In this document: positions 52,169 through 64,000 of the stretch, in pieces
How the letters are laid out: each line of letters starts with the position of its first letter
Numbering within the stretch: the first letter of the stretch is position 1
From: Brugia malayi
Lineage: Eukaryota > Nematoda > Chromadorea > Rhabditida > Onchocercidae
Assembly: GCF_000002995.4 (NCBI RefSeq)
Contig: NW_025062475.1
Location: 5,894,187 to 5,958,186, forward strand
DNA length: 64,000 bases
Direction of reading: 5' to 3'
Translations under genes and position numbers: made by a program
Notes under the pieces: generated by a model
Seen by the model: only the letters and a program-made list of their open reading frames with translations
What the model was told of the DNA's origin: nothing
The model's database searches: none

Positions 52169-52627
52169 CACTGTTCTCTAACTGATGGTATCTCTGAGAA
52201 ACAGTTTGCCGCCAAAACGTCCATAATTCTGATGTAGCTTTTAAATTGTACAGTTCAGAGCTGTTTGTATACACATCACGAAAGAGGATAAGATAAAAAT
52301 GTTCGAAGTGATTGAGATAGTATAAATCTTGAATGCATAAAAATATGTGATATGAAGACTTCTTTTACTCTTTGTGTACCGGTGTTATCATTTAGATTTC
52401 ATTTTTTCTTGAGAGTTATATGTAGCTTCTACTGTTGCTGGTAATCTGTTTAGTCAAGTATCTAATGAAGTATTAGAATACTGCTTTGTCATCTGTGTTT
52501 CAGAACAGCTTGTTGTGTATAACTGATTGTAATATTTCACAGTAATTATGCAGTTATGATAGTTCAGGTTTACTTTTCGCCTGCCTGCGTCTCGATAGCA
52601 TTTTGATCAGTAGACGTTTACCATTAA

Positions 52628-52633
52628 AATAAA
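52628..52633 (+). terminator. candidate poly(A) signal, rpn-6
   Basis: AATAAA 460 nt after the stop codon, just before a (TG)n microsatellite. Confidence 0.45.
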
Positions 52634-52643
52634 GCAGGTGTGT

Positions 52644-52645
<2 letters not shown>

Positions 52646-52686
<41 letters not shown>
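52646..52686. repeat. (TG)n microsatellite
   Basis: About 20 uninterrupted TG units followed by imperfect TATG repeats. Potentially polymorphic. Confidence 0.9.
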
Positions 52687-52696
<10 letters not shown>

Positions 52697-53492
52697 AATA
52701 ACCATATATGACCTCTTGAGCATATTCTTTCTGTTGTTTTTCATTTATTCATTGTTTCGCCTGGCATTTTTAAATCCTAGCTTGTGGGATGCTTAATAGT
52801 GTCTCTATGTGTCGAAATTTATCTTTTTAAATTGGCGTCATTTCATTTTTTTTTTTTAAATAAAACATGAATTCATTGTGTTCGTTTGATATTATCGGTT
52901 ATGATCACAGATAATACATAGTCCCCGCTTTTGCTACTAACAAACATTATTTCGAAATCTGGAGCTTTGTTCTGGTGTATCTTGTAGTTTATCTTGATGT
53001 CGGGAATTTAGTATTACAGTAAAAAATGTGATACAATCTCTGGATGCTTTTCAGAATTTTCCTGTTTACTTCGGTTGAACCAAGAAAATATTAATCGTCT
53101 GGTTCGGAGTGTTCTTCTGCATGTCGGTAGTCGGCTTCCGTCCATGGTGCGTCGCCTGTTACCTACTTTTTCATAATTATTTTTGGACCCATTGCTGAAA
53201 AAACCAGTAAAAAAAGTTTAGAAAGGATTTACTTAGGTAAAGATCGTATGTGCAACAGTTGACTGACTCATGACCTTTGTCAGACCATGATGCATGATAT
53301 GTGCAAACTTATTCAATATAAGTAGTATTAAAACACGTAGATTGCATTGATTATTTCTGTGATAAAGCAAAAAACCTTGATAATTACGTGCTTTTAACAA
53401 TTACATCCAAGTATTGGTGCATTGGTAACAATAAACAGGTGCACTGTTTTGTGATTTGTTCAAAGATGTCACTGATCGATACTGTTGTTTCT

Positions 53493-53494
53493 AG
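53493..53494 (+). promoter_or_regulatory. candidate trans-splice acceptor, NOT1
   Basis: The sequence ttgtttctag ends 14 nt before the ATG at 53509. Confidence 0.5.
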
Positions 53495-53508
53495 TATCCC
53501 GGCTACTG

Positions 53509-56500
53509 ATGTCTATAAGTGTAACGCCAACTTCGATAGCGCTCGCCTCAATTGATCGTTTACTGGTTATTGCGGCAGAAAAGTTTGATTCCAGTAATCC
53601 AACTTCTTTGTTAGACGAGGTTCTTGTTTCGAAATTGTTACATTATTAAATTCTAAACATTTTATGAACTGAAAGAAGGACCTTAGGTCGAGTTTCGGGC
53701 GCCATTCCGGGTCGAATGCCGTTTTATCTATATACATGAGATATTTCGGTGCCTGTTATAAACTAGCCATATAGCTTTGTCTCGGTGTCGTCGTGCAAAG
53801 ACGTCAAGTGGAATTTCAACGGAACTAATAAAAAGAAATAGCTTGTAAGGATTTGACTGTTTATTATGGACATAAAATTAGAAGTTTATCTAATTGTATT
53901 TGCAACGTAAAGACGGTGTTCTGAATTGTACGGGAATTTTCTGGTTTTGTTTCGAAAGTCGCGGTCTGATTTTTATTCATTTTCGGTCAAATGAATATGT
54001 TTCATTGCTTTAGTTAATGGTTTTACGATATACACAACGATTACATGCGATAATTTTAAATAATTTTTAGGGATTTTTAAATCGCATATTTGTGGCATCT
54101 TCTACTGAAAGTGGCATTGCTGATCAGTACGTTTTTCGCGTATTACTTGATAATATTATAACATCGGACACATTTCTTTCTGATTGTCTGCCTGCTTCAA
54201 GCTCAAACACACCAGTCCGATCTGCATCTGCTAGTACTGGTACATTTCAAAAACAGACATCTGCCAGTAGGCAACAGTCAGGGTCTTTGTCAGCTCGGAA
54301 GTACGATCTTCAACTGAAAAGCGACTTCTGCGTGTACGTAATTCGACAGGTTGGTGTTGTGTTGTGAAACCATTGCACCGGTCAGCTTGTCATATATATT
54401 TTCTTCTCAGTAGTACTGTTTTCGGCATAAAGCGCACTTTTCGCTTTTGCTGTTTGTACCGGTAGTGGCTGTGTTATTTTTTGTTTGTAGCAATTTAATG
54501 TTGGTAAAGTCTGGTTTTAATTGCTTTTTATGGCATGAATTTAACAAAAAGTTGAAATCTAGTAAAAGAATTTGCGATTTTTAAGTGCACATCAAAATTA
54601 ACGTTTCTAAATCCTTTGTTTCTAAATGGTATGGGCTTACGATGTTATCTTCAACCTGTTTTGTATTTTGTATAGTTTACTTAAATCCGATTTTTTTTCA
54701 CAGCTTTTGTTTTTGTGATTTCTTTGGTCTCCGAGAATTTATTTAGCAACATTTTGATCCCAGTATTATTTTCGCATTTCTGCACTGCTTATCAAAATGA
54801 CCGGTAACTGGCATATGATTTATGACATTATGCAGCATGGGAGTTTTTCTGCGTATTTCGCTTTTGGACACTTGTGTGTAAACAAGGTATTTCTATTCAT
54901 AAATTTTCATCAAGATAATAGCGCATGTTTTATTTCAGCAACTGAAAAACTGTGTCGAAGATCCAACAGCAATTTCTATACGCCTCTTTTATCGCTTTGT
55001 TGAAGTGTTAGAGGAAAGATTAGTTGAAATACGATATAGTCTACTCGGACGTTTTCTTGAAACTCTTCTTGTTTCGTTACTATCCGTTGATCTTTTTATT
55101 CAAGTGCTTGTTGGCCTTACTCTTTTCTCTTCCTCACTTGTGCCACAAATTGTCAAAGGACTTGGCCAGTATCTTCGTACCACATTCACAACATTATTTG
55201 AAGCTATCAGAAAAGGTAATTTTTAAACTAAGGGGACTATAGTAATGTTTCCTTTTTATTATATAAATTGAAACAAATGTTCCTTGAAAATACATATCTT
55301 CACTTCAGACAATTCAACGATCTTTGACTGTGCATTATCAATTGAATTCATTCATCAACTTTTTACATCTCTTCTTTCAACGCAAGTTATCGAATTTGCG
55401 GCGATTGATCAACAATCTGTAATCTATTTTCTGAAAATTTTTGAAAAAGGTGTGTTTATTAGTCCAATATTTACAATCAAAAATCTTTTTGAAGTAAATT
55501 CTTATTCAAATACTTCATTTTCATGGAACCTGCTGATTAATTGTATTGCAGAGCTTAATTTACGTGGCATTACTTTGATAAGAACTCTCTCGCCGCTCCA
55601 ACTTATTTTGACATCTGTGCCAGAAGATACCATTAAAGTACCATTATCATCAACTGGAAGTGATCATCTTTCACCCTTTGATTACGTTGATTTGGAGGAT
55701 AGAAATCTTGATGAGATAATGGATAGCCTGGCTTATCAGAATCCGAACTTGCTAGCGCAGCAAATTCAGGTATATGGCTGAAATTAATGACCACCACTCA
55801 CGACCATATTTAAAAATGTGTATGAAGTGTAATTAATATTGGCAATAGTTCGTTTTTTTTTCACTTGAAAAAAATTTAATTCAACAGGAAATTGGTACGA
55901 CATTTACATCAAGTGTGAAGTCATGTCGGCAGCATCTGATCTCACTGAATTCTGGGGATGGAACTAATTTAAATGCTGTTAATCTTTCTCGAGTTATTGT
56001 GATGATGATAAATACATGTTCCGGTTCTAATATGCAACAATCGGTCCAGTCAAGTGTTTTATGGGACCATCGTTCTGGAAGTGTTCCAGGTTTTATTTTT
56101 TTCTTTTACACCTTTTTTTTTATCGCGAAGGAATTTCCAACTTTTCTAGTCGGAAGTTACTGAAAAACACTGACAAATATTTCAGCAATTGGGACAAGTT
56201 CATCAGCAGAAAGTTTGTCGACAACCACTAGTGGTCTGTCCGAAAATTCTGCGAGCGCAGTCATAACCTCAGCATCACATTCGATGCAGCAGATAGCTTG
56301 GAATGCAAAAAATTTTGCCAACGCAGTTCGAGAGCTGGTAAGAAATCTTAAATTTTCTTTATTTTAGGTTTTTTACAGGCGTTTCTCGTCTAAAATATGG
56401 ACTCTTTTATAGGCGCCAAATCTAAATTGGTCGGAAATAGTAATGCATCTCGATCAAACAAATTTTATTGTGCGAACAAAAGCGCAGCTGCAGTTATTAA

Positions 56501-59500
56501 CTACAATTTTGTTAGAAGGTCTTGGTTCTAATCCTTTTCCGATAGGCTTGCTGTATCGTGAATGGAATTTTCATAAATACGGCCAGGTATATCACTTGAC
56601 TTTTACATGATGCTATGCAGTAATATCACGATGCGCTCTGATATATTGAGAAATTTCAGCGAAATGAAATATCCATTTTGTCAACATCGATAATTAGTCA
56701 TAACTTTCGTAACTTCTGAGAGTCATTAGACAAATCTATAGTGGATGTTTAATGTGTGATTGTTAGATTCGAAAAGATCGAGGTCTGGTAATATGTTACA
56801 CAAACACATTTTTGATGTATTTATAAACCGTATGCTATTAAACTTGGCAGTTTTATTATAATTATATAACTAATTAATTTTTTCCTTGCAGTTATCGTGG
56901 ATAGAACAAATATTGCAAAATCCTGATGTGTTTTGCTTTTCTGACTATCCTCACAAAACAGTGAATTTGACCCCATTGAAAGTACAACCGCAGGAAACAA
57001 GGGAATTAAGTAGCTGGTGAATATTGGAATTTTTATGAATTTCTTTTTTAATAAATTTTTTTGACAAATTTTGCGATTTGTCTGATTTTAGGCGCTGTTT
57101 GGATTTGGTGGATACGTTAATACGGTTAGGTGAAGTGAGGAAACTGGTGAATAGTGTGATGAATATTTTGCACAAGCCAACTAGTGCTTGCCCAGATGTT
57201 TTGCTTCTAGCTTTATTGCAAATGCAGGCATGTTATTCTTGAAATTCGTTCATCATGAATCGTTTTAGATTTATATTTTAATGTTTGAAATATCGGATAA
57301 CCAATTTTACAACATTTTTTTAGCTGCCTACATCAAATTTGCGTATTCACTTAATGCAAATGCTCATACCAACATTGATTGGGAATCATCCCAATGCTGT
57401 CCCTGTATTAAATGTAGTTTGGAATTGCGATGACAAAGTGCAACTGAGACCAACGATTTTAACTGCTCTCTGCAGTTATTATATGAAAAACCCAGATGAT
57501 CAGGCAAAATTGTCCCGAATCTTGGAAGTAGCTCATGAACTTAAACCAGATGTCAGTATTTCATCTTTATGATGTTTTTCTAACAGTTGTGATTTTTATG
57601 CATTGTGTGTGCTGCAGAAAAAATGTAAAAAAAAATTGCTTTTAAGTTGAACAAGTTATTATTGCTAGGCAGTTTTGGAGAAGAAGAGAAGAGTTCATAA
57701 TTCTTTTTGGGATTGATGTTATTTCAGTCCTCTCTCGATTACTAAATATTGATATTTAGCTTCTCTTGTTTGCATTAAACGATATTAGTAGAACTAATAA
57801 TCTTTTTTTTTTTTTTTAGATGAACTAATTAGAAGTTGGAAAGAAAGGAAAACCTTCAATTAGTGTGAATTATTCCGAAATTTATGATGTAACCGGACTT
57901 TTTTACGGAAGTATAAGGTCATTATGGTTGCATTCTATTGTAAGAAGTGCATATTTTCATTTTAGGGTTTAGCCGAACTATTCAATGTGCCACAATTTCC
58001 CTTTACAATTGATTTGGCTTGTCTGGCTTCGAGAAGAGATTTTTTAAAATTGGACAAATGGATTGATGATAAATTAGCAGTTTATGGAGTGAGATTTAAT
58101 TTTTCGTTTAACTACACTAAAAGATACGAAGATTGGCTCTCATGCTACAGAATAAGTAATGATGAGTATAGTAAATTCTTGATTTTCATATTCTTGAATT
58201 CCGTTAATCCTGTCGATTGTAGGATGCGTTTGCCTCGCAGGTTATATGTTACATACGTCGCCGGTTACCAGCGGGCATGGTTAATAGTAGTGTTTTACCG
58301 CAAGAGACCATGAGGATGCTACTAAATGCCCTTTCACGGACAACTTGTATGTCTAGTGCATCAATCAATGATTTATCCTCGCTTTGCTGTCAAATACCTG
58401 GGGTTCGTTGATAGCTTTTTTTTTTTTCTTTTGTTAATTGATTTGGAAGTAGGTATGCATATGGGAATGGTTCAACTAATAAATGTTGTCATTTACTTTT
58501 CACTTGGAAAGTATCCCTTTGATCCTTGATAGAGAAATATCGTATTTTTGATCAGGTTGAATCACTCTTCTGATATGTGGAAAACACTGCATTGGGGTTA
58601 TGGTATTTCTTGTTATTTTAAATATCAGTTGCTTGTTAATTTAGAGAATGTAAAGCAGTGTAAATTCTCACCAGATAATGATAAATTCGCAGGAAATTTA
58701 TCAGAATTATCAGAAAATTATCAGAATCTTCAAAATTAACTTCACATTTTGTAAACAGCTGAAAAACGGTGAAGGGCGTTTGTCAGCCATTTCAACATCT
58801 CGAACTCAGTTAAACGCTGCTGGAGCTACGCATTCATCAACATCGAATATGTTCAATAGCGGTATAGGGACACCATCAGTGCCCGTGCAGCAACCTTCCA
58901 GCAGTTTTGGTAACTTTCCTTTCGGAACAACTGGATTTGGTGCATCAAATAGAGATATGCTTGGTAATGATTTTTAGAATTTTACAAGATTTATTTGCGA
59001 GATATTTTTAACTAAAATAATCATGCTTAACAAATATTTTACAATATTTTAAGCAGCTGCACAGCAAATGCAAAATCGACAACAACAACAAGGGAACTTG
59101 CCTGGATCAGTGCAGATTTTTGGGACCAATGCAGGGACAAATCTTTGTGTACCAGGCTCTAATACTGGACCATTTCCTCAGGCAAATGAATTACTTAAAG
59201 TGAGTATAATTTTTTTTTTATTTCACCGCGTCGAAAGTTTTTAGTGGTACAGGAACAAATCTTTGTGTGTAACTTGTAGAACAGTTTTATTCTGAAGATT
59301 CAACGAGGAATGTTGTTAGCAATACTGATGGTATCAAATTATTTTGTAAATGCGGTGCTTAGATCCAACCAATTTAAATGTATTTTCTTGAAATGTCTGG
59401 CACATTTTCAGGCAACAAATGCAACCAATGTTTTGCAATCAAATTTTAATGGAAGTCACGCTCTGTCGATGTCACCATCTGGACAGATGATGAGGACAAG

Positions 59501-62500
59501 TTTTATGAGTAGTGGAGTATCAACAACACAGTCGCGGCCAGGACCTGGAGCTGGAGGTTCTGGATGGAGTATGCCAGTAGGCATACCAGGTCTAAATTGT
59601 ATTTGAACTTTTTAATCTATACTACTTTGATGAATTTTATTTGTAACAGTTTGACTTAATTGCGAAGCAGTATGAGACTTTTGGCTGATAATTTTTGCAG
59701 CGAAGTTATCTGCCATTATTATCATATGATAGTTAAGTTACAAAAAGATGATATTGAGGTGCAAGATTACTACATACCAATTAAGCGGTCTTTTTTTCGC
59801 AGCTAGTGCGAATTTATTTTGGTGTTTAATTATGTCAATATGAGGAGGTATGCGCTGAGTAATCAATTACTCTTAGTAAAAATATTTTAATTTTACATAC
59901 TCTTAAAAAATTATATGTTTTGATGATTCATGAATAACGGAATCACTTTTTTGTTGTTTAGTTCCATTCCTATGTAGCCTAAAATGCATTCTTTAGTTGC
60001 TTTTTACGTACCACTTGAATTCCATACTTATAACTGTAGGTACTGGTGGTGTACGAACAACATCGGGATCAAGCAGTGGACCTTCGTCAACTCTCGATTT
60101 CCGCATGCCACCTGGTGCTCCGGGTTCAGCAGGTCGGCCAATATTATCTGTTTTTTGTGTCGTATTAGTTTTTTTTTTTTTTGTGCAGATATTTACTAAG
60201 ATATATCCACAGTTTCCCCAAGCCAAGAAAATTCTTACTCTGTCACATGTTGATTTTAAAAGCAGATCGATTCAATAACAGGTTAACGGGGCTGTTTGAA
60301 CATTGGTATCGTAAGCTTCCATTGTTGCCGATCTTTTTGCACCTTTGGTAGTGTTTCTATTAATTTCGAATCCCAGGTCATATGCAGCAGTTAGCACTAT
60401 AGTTGTGAAGAATAATCATTTTTCTTTGATGCTTTCAGGAGGTGTGTTGAATGGAAGTAGCTCATTTGTACATAATGCAGCTGGACAGCAGCAACAACAG
60501 CAACCCAGTGGAGGCTCACCAGGCCGTATTACTGTACCCCCTGCACCTATGGACGATCTTACATCTGTACAGTTCAGTGAAGAAATTCAGAATGAAGCAA
60601 ATATGTATTTTCAACAAGTAATATGTTTTTGTTTTTCCTGATATATAAGTCCAAAAAAAAAATATATCAGTGGGTTTTTCTTTTTTTCATGCATATGTTA
60701 AAGTAATTCGTTCAATATCGAACACCAACCGCTTTCTCTTTTTTAATGTTTTATGGTTGTTTCCAATAACTATGGGAAGATTTTCATATTATTCATAATT
60801 CTTTTTCTTTGAATAAGATCTTTAAGGCTTTTTAGTGAAAAGCTGATAATGAATAGGTGAATCAGAATGTTAGTATATTTCTTAGAGTGAGTGCAAAAAT
60901 ATTGAAAGTTGCTGAAATTTTAGTCAGAACTGTAGAACACTTTATTTTATAGATATATTCTCAACATATGCAAATGCCGGTCGCCGATTTTGTCGAACGT
61001 TTAAAACAATTTAAAGCATCAAATGTGCAAAGGGACAAGGTTTTCTTTCACATCAGTTTTGTATTTCTTTGCTTGTGTTCTGAACGCTGATGAGACAGTC
61101 CCATTTATAGGATATTTTGGCATGTGTGGTCAAAAATCTGTTTGAAGAATATCGATTTTTTCACGAGTATCCTGAACGAGAGTTGAGAACAACCGCGGAA
61201 GTTTACGGAAGCATTATTCGTGAGGGTGTTATCTCGTATGTTTCTTTTTATTTATTTTTCAATAATAATATCTTTGACATTTATGAGGTTTTTGTCATTA
61301 ACTGTTCTTCCTTTGGTAACATCTGAGCTTCAATAGGGAATTAAAAAAAGTCATGAGGTAGTCCGTTCCTTAAATTGTTAATTTTTGTACCATTTATGGG
61401 ACCAGCGGAATCTTGAATTTGCTGTAACAGCTGTAATTGTCAAATAACAAAGTTTTTGAGATACGTGTTTGATGAAACTCATATTATAGGAACTTACAAT
61501 TTGCCACTGCAGTGAGGAAGGTTATAGAATCATTGCAAGCAGAACCAGGTAGTATGCTTTGGACATTTGGAATCGTAGCACTGAATGCATGTCGAACAAA
61601 ATTGAGTTTGTATCCCAAAGTATGTGTCATGATTGCTAACCAACGGAATTTTCAGCATTTTCCACAGAATTTAAAGGTATAGTATTTGATTTGTTAAAGT
61701 AATGAAGTTTTTACGTTCTTATTATAAAAAAATGAAAATATTATCTTGATGGGTTTGAAAGAAATGCAGTATTTTGTTTTAGAACAAAATTTCTGGTTTT
61801 TTGGGTCTTGAAGTTTTTTTTTTTGATAGTTTTCAGGGTATCATCAATACGAGAGAAGCACATTTCATTGAAATGATTACGATAGATTGTTGAGCTAGTA
61901 TATTTGTTTAGGATTACGTGACCAGTGGTATACAGGGACAACAACCACATGTTCCTGGTCGCGAAACACCAAGTTGGCAGCCGCAGCAGCGAACAACAAC
62001 TGATATGAATCGAGCCTTAGCAGCACGTTCCGTATGGCTTTGTAGTTGTAACTATTTGGGTTAATGAATTTGAAGATGAACTAGTTCACTGTTTCTTTGT
62101 AACACTTTAATTTATTTCAGGGTTCATCGGTGTTGTCTGTTACTAGTGTTGACACACTAGTTAATGCGACTGAAAAAGAAGGTAGTCAAATAAAACAACC
62201 ACCAGAAACTGTAATGGAAAAAGTTGCATTTTTGTTCAATAATTTGAGCCAGATCAATCTTCCGAAAAAGGTAGATTTTAATGGCTATGCTTAGAATTGA
62301 ATATAATAGATTTTTATTCATGAAATTGAATTTGACTTTTCGCACCTCGTCAGGTCGAAGAAATAAAAATTATGATCGAAGAATTGGATGATGATTTCAT
62401 TCGATGGTTAGCACAGTATTTGGTAATGAAACGTGTTAGTATTGAGCAAAATTTTCAACCTCTCTACAATCTATTTCTTTTGGCAATTGAAAACAGAAAG

Positions 62501-64000
62501 CTGGAAGAATTCGTGAAACTGGAAACTTTTAGGAACATAAAGGTACTGTTATTGATCACAATTGAAAACTTGCTGTAGTTTTGTCAAGGCTGTAACAGGT
62601 ATACTGAATATTTCAATGATGGCTTTTCTTAAACATGGCATCGATTCATTTGATTTCATGTAACTGTAGTGTAGGGGTCAGACATCCCTGAAGCCAATAT
62701 TAAAGAGCATTTGTGCCAAGAGCACACGTTATACGATAACAGCTGCTTGATCGAGAATTTGCTACAGTTTTAACTCTGGGAATGTTTTGACCAAATTATT
62801 GTTTGCCATACTACATCTTATATGAAATGTGTTCTAAAGTGTCGAGAAAGGTTTTTTTTTTTTTTTTATAAAGCAGTTATGGCCAGAGCACTGTGTAAAC
62901 ATATGTTAATAAAAAAATGGAATTTGTTTAACTTATTCTTTATTCTTTATACTATAATTTAGATAACATTTTATTTTTTGTTTGAGATACTCTTACGAAG
63001 TGATAAGCGACAAGCAGCGACGAATTTCGGTGATAGGCAGTTATTAAAAAATCTCGGTTTATGGCTCGGTGCGATTACAATTGCCCGCGACCATCCTGTT
63101 GTTACATCGGTACTAGTTTTATCACACTATTTGGGATTTTTTTTTTTTTTTTTTTTTTTTGAGAAAATGCGTTTGTACACTAGCTTTGATCGGTTTTAAT
63201 TTAAGGATTTGGATATGAAATCTCTTCTTATGGAAGCTTATTACAAAGGACAGCAAGAACTTCTATTTGTTGTACCCTTCATTGCAAAAATTCTTGTCTC
63301 TTGTAGCAAAAGTCAGGTATGTCTTTCTGGTCATTCAGACTTGACCAAAATGATTTTTTTCAAAGTATCTTCTTCATTTTATATAGCACCTTACTGTTTG
63401 TAGATCTTTGGCCCAAACTGCGCGTGGATAAAAGCGATTTTCAAAATTTTGGCGGAGCTTCATAATCAACCTGATTTGAAATTAAATTTAAAATTCGAGA
63501 TAGAAGTACTCTGTAAAGAATTGGGTGTTGATTTGAGCAAGCTAACAATAGAAGATGTGCTGAAGGATACCGAACGCTTGATAAGGCTTCCGCAACAATT
63601 AGGCGACCTAAAAATGTTAAAACCACCTGAACTGCAGGTATCTGTTGTCAGCTGAAAAGTTTTATTCCTTGTTGATAAAAAATTGCATTTTCAAAGCAAA
63701 AAGTTTTCATTAACTTATTTGAATTGGGATTACAGTTTAGTGATCAGCATACAACATTATTTGTATTATAGTAACTGACTTTCAGATGGCGGCTTCACCT
63801 ATCCCAACAATACGTGCCAATTCTGAAACTTCTGCAGAAATTGTTGTGGCAGGTATATCACAAACAGCAACTACTGATGTTGATCATTTAATTGGCAGTT
63901 TATCAAGCATCACTATGCCGAGTAAAACTTCTTGCAGCATAACTTTAGATTTGATCAGTTTTAAGTATAGGGGGAAAATTATTGGGATATAGGGATTCAT
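53509..64000 (+). CDS. let-711: CCR4-NOT scaffold subunit NOT1 (5' two thirds; 3' end outside)
   Basis: Exons: 53509-53619, 54071-54349, 54939-55215, 55309-55769, 55888-56089, 56186-56337, 56413-56586, 56892-57016, 57092-57227, 57324-57551, 57966-58088, 58223-58402, 58759-58963, 59054-59199, 59412-59589, 60040-60132, 60439-60617, 60953-61039, 61111-61235, 61490-61676, 61912-62031, 62121-62270, 62354-62542, 62987-63109, 63206-63316, 63404-63637, 63786-63921, then off the edge. About 1,570 residues, phases agree. An N-terminal HEAT region is followed by [11 protein letters not shown] and [17 protein letters not shown] blocks (about 680 and 730). A low-complexity Gly/Ser/Gln linker spans about 820-1060, then the TTP-binding helical domain ([18 protein letters not shown]) and the CAF1-binding MIF4G ([51 protein letters not shown]). 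The C-terminal NOT-box partner region is not in view. The family scaffolds deadenylation and translational repression. Confidence 0.96.
55450..55551 (+). other. in-frame, stop-free 102-nt intron-like segment in NOT1
   Basis: Begins GTGTGT and ends TTGTATTGCAG, is 34 codons long, has no stop and removes cleanly (leftover g + ag gives GAG). It reads as an AT-rich, low-conservation insert. It may be a short intron, or an exitron-like segment that can be kept. Confidence 0.55.
57228..57323 (+). other. GC-AG intron in NOT1
   Basis: The exon ends CAG|gcatgt and the next starts after ttttttag. Joining gives the conserved ALLQMQLPTSNLR block. The only GT nearby shifts the frame away from that block. 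Confidence 0.8.
63137..63160. repeat. poly-T tract in a NOT1 intron
   Basis: A run of 24 T about 45 nt before the acceptor at 63205. Length is prone to sequencing error. Confidence 0.8.

Larger units (their letters stand above)
52169..53508 (+). other. spacer between rpn-6 and NOT1
   Basis: 1.3 kb: probable rpn-6 3' UTR, a (TG)n microsatellite at 52646-52686 and the NOT1 upstream region. No additional gene seen. Confidence 0.6.

Noticed and set aside
1..64000. Bacterial-type systems (CRISPR, operons, toxin-antitoxin) or an endosymbiont insertion
   Set aside because: No regularly spaced repeats, no long intron-free bacterial frames and no Shine-Dalgarno-led gene strings. The whole window reads as one nematode chromosome segment.

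Overview
The window is AT-rich eukaryotic DNA from a nematode. The spliced genes have C. elegans-type signals (donor gtaagt/gtatgt, acceptor tttcag), acceptor-like AGs sit a few bases before most start codons as expected for spliced-leader trans-splicing, and the proteins read as nematode versions of conserved families. Base composition, intron size and gene order suggest a spirurid (possibly filarial) worm; that is inference. All exon boundaries were read by eye and checked only for GT/GC-AG signals and phase agreement.

Layout. 1-7418 (minus): 5' two thirds of par-3 (polarity scaffold; CR1 and three PDZ domains), running off the left edge, with a candidate alternative first exon inside intron 1. 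7419-14962: gene-poor. 14963-17701 (plus): a spliced gene I do not recognise. 17702-24569: gene-poor, with two near-identical tRNA-Arg(UCG) genes facing each other and an 18-bp perfect hairpin. 24570-25034 (plus): a two-exon small RING-like protein. 25035-29313: gene-poor.

From 29314 to the right edge five large genes lie head-to-tail on the plus strand: AMPK gamma (29314-37688), the splicing factor PRP-40 (39088-45232), the TRAPP subunit TRAPPC3/Bet3 (46037-47500), proteasome lid subunit RPN-6 (49612-52168) and the CCR4-NOT scaffold NOT1/LET-711 (53509 to beyond 64000). The gene for mitochondrial ribosomal protein S23 lies on the opposite strand inside a PRP-40 intron. From memory, the C. 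elegans prp-40, mrps-23 and trpp-3 genes lie together on cosmid ZK1098, and rpn-6.1 and let-711 together on F57B9, both chromosome III, so this looks like two ancestral micro-blocks joined.

Most genes are housekeeping: polarity, energy sensing, splicing, ER-Golgi traffic, proteolysis, mRNA decay. The most interesting points are three genes with phase-compatible alternative first exons, the nested antisense mrps-23, two GC-AG introns, a 36-bp inverted repeat pair bounding about 1.07 kb of an AMPK-gamma intron, and the unrecognised gene at 15-17.7 kb.
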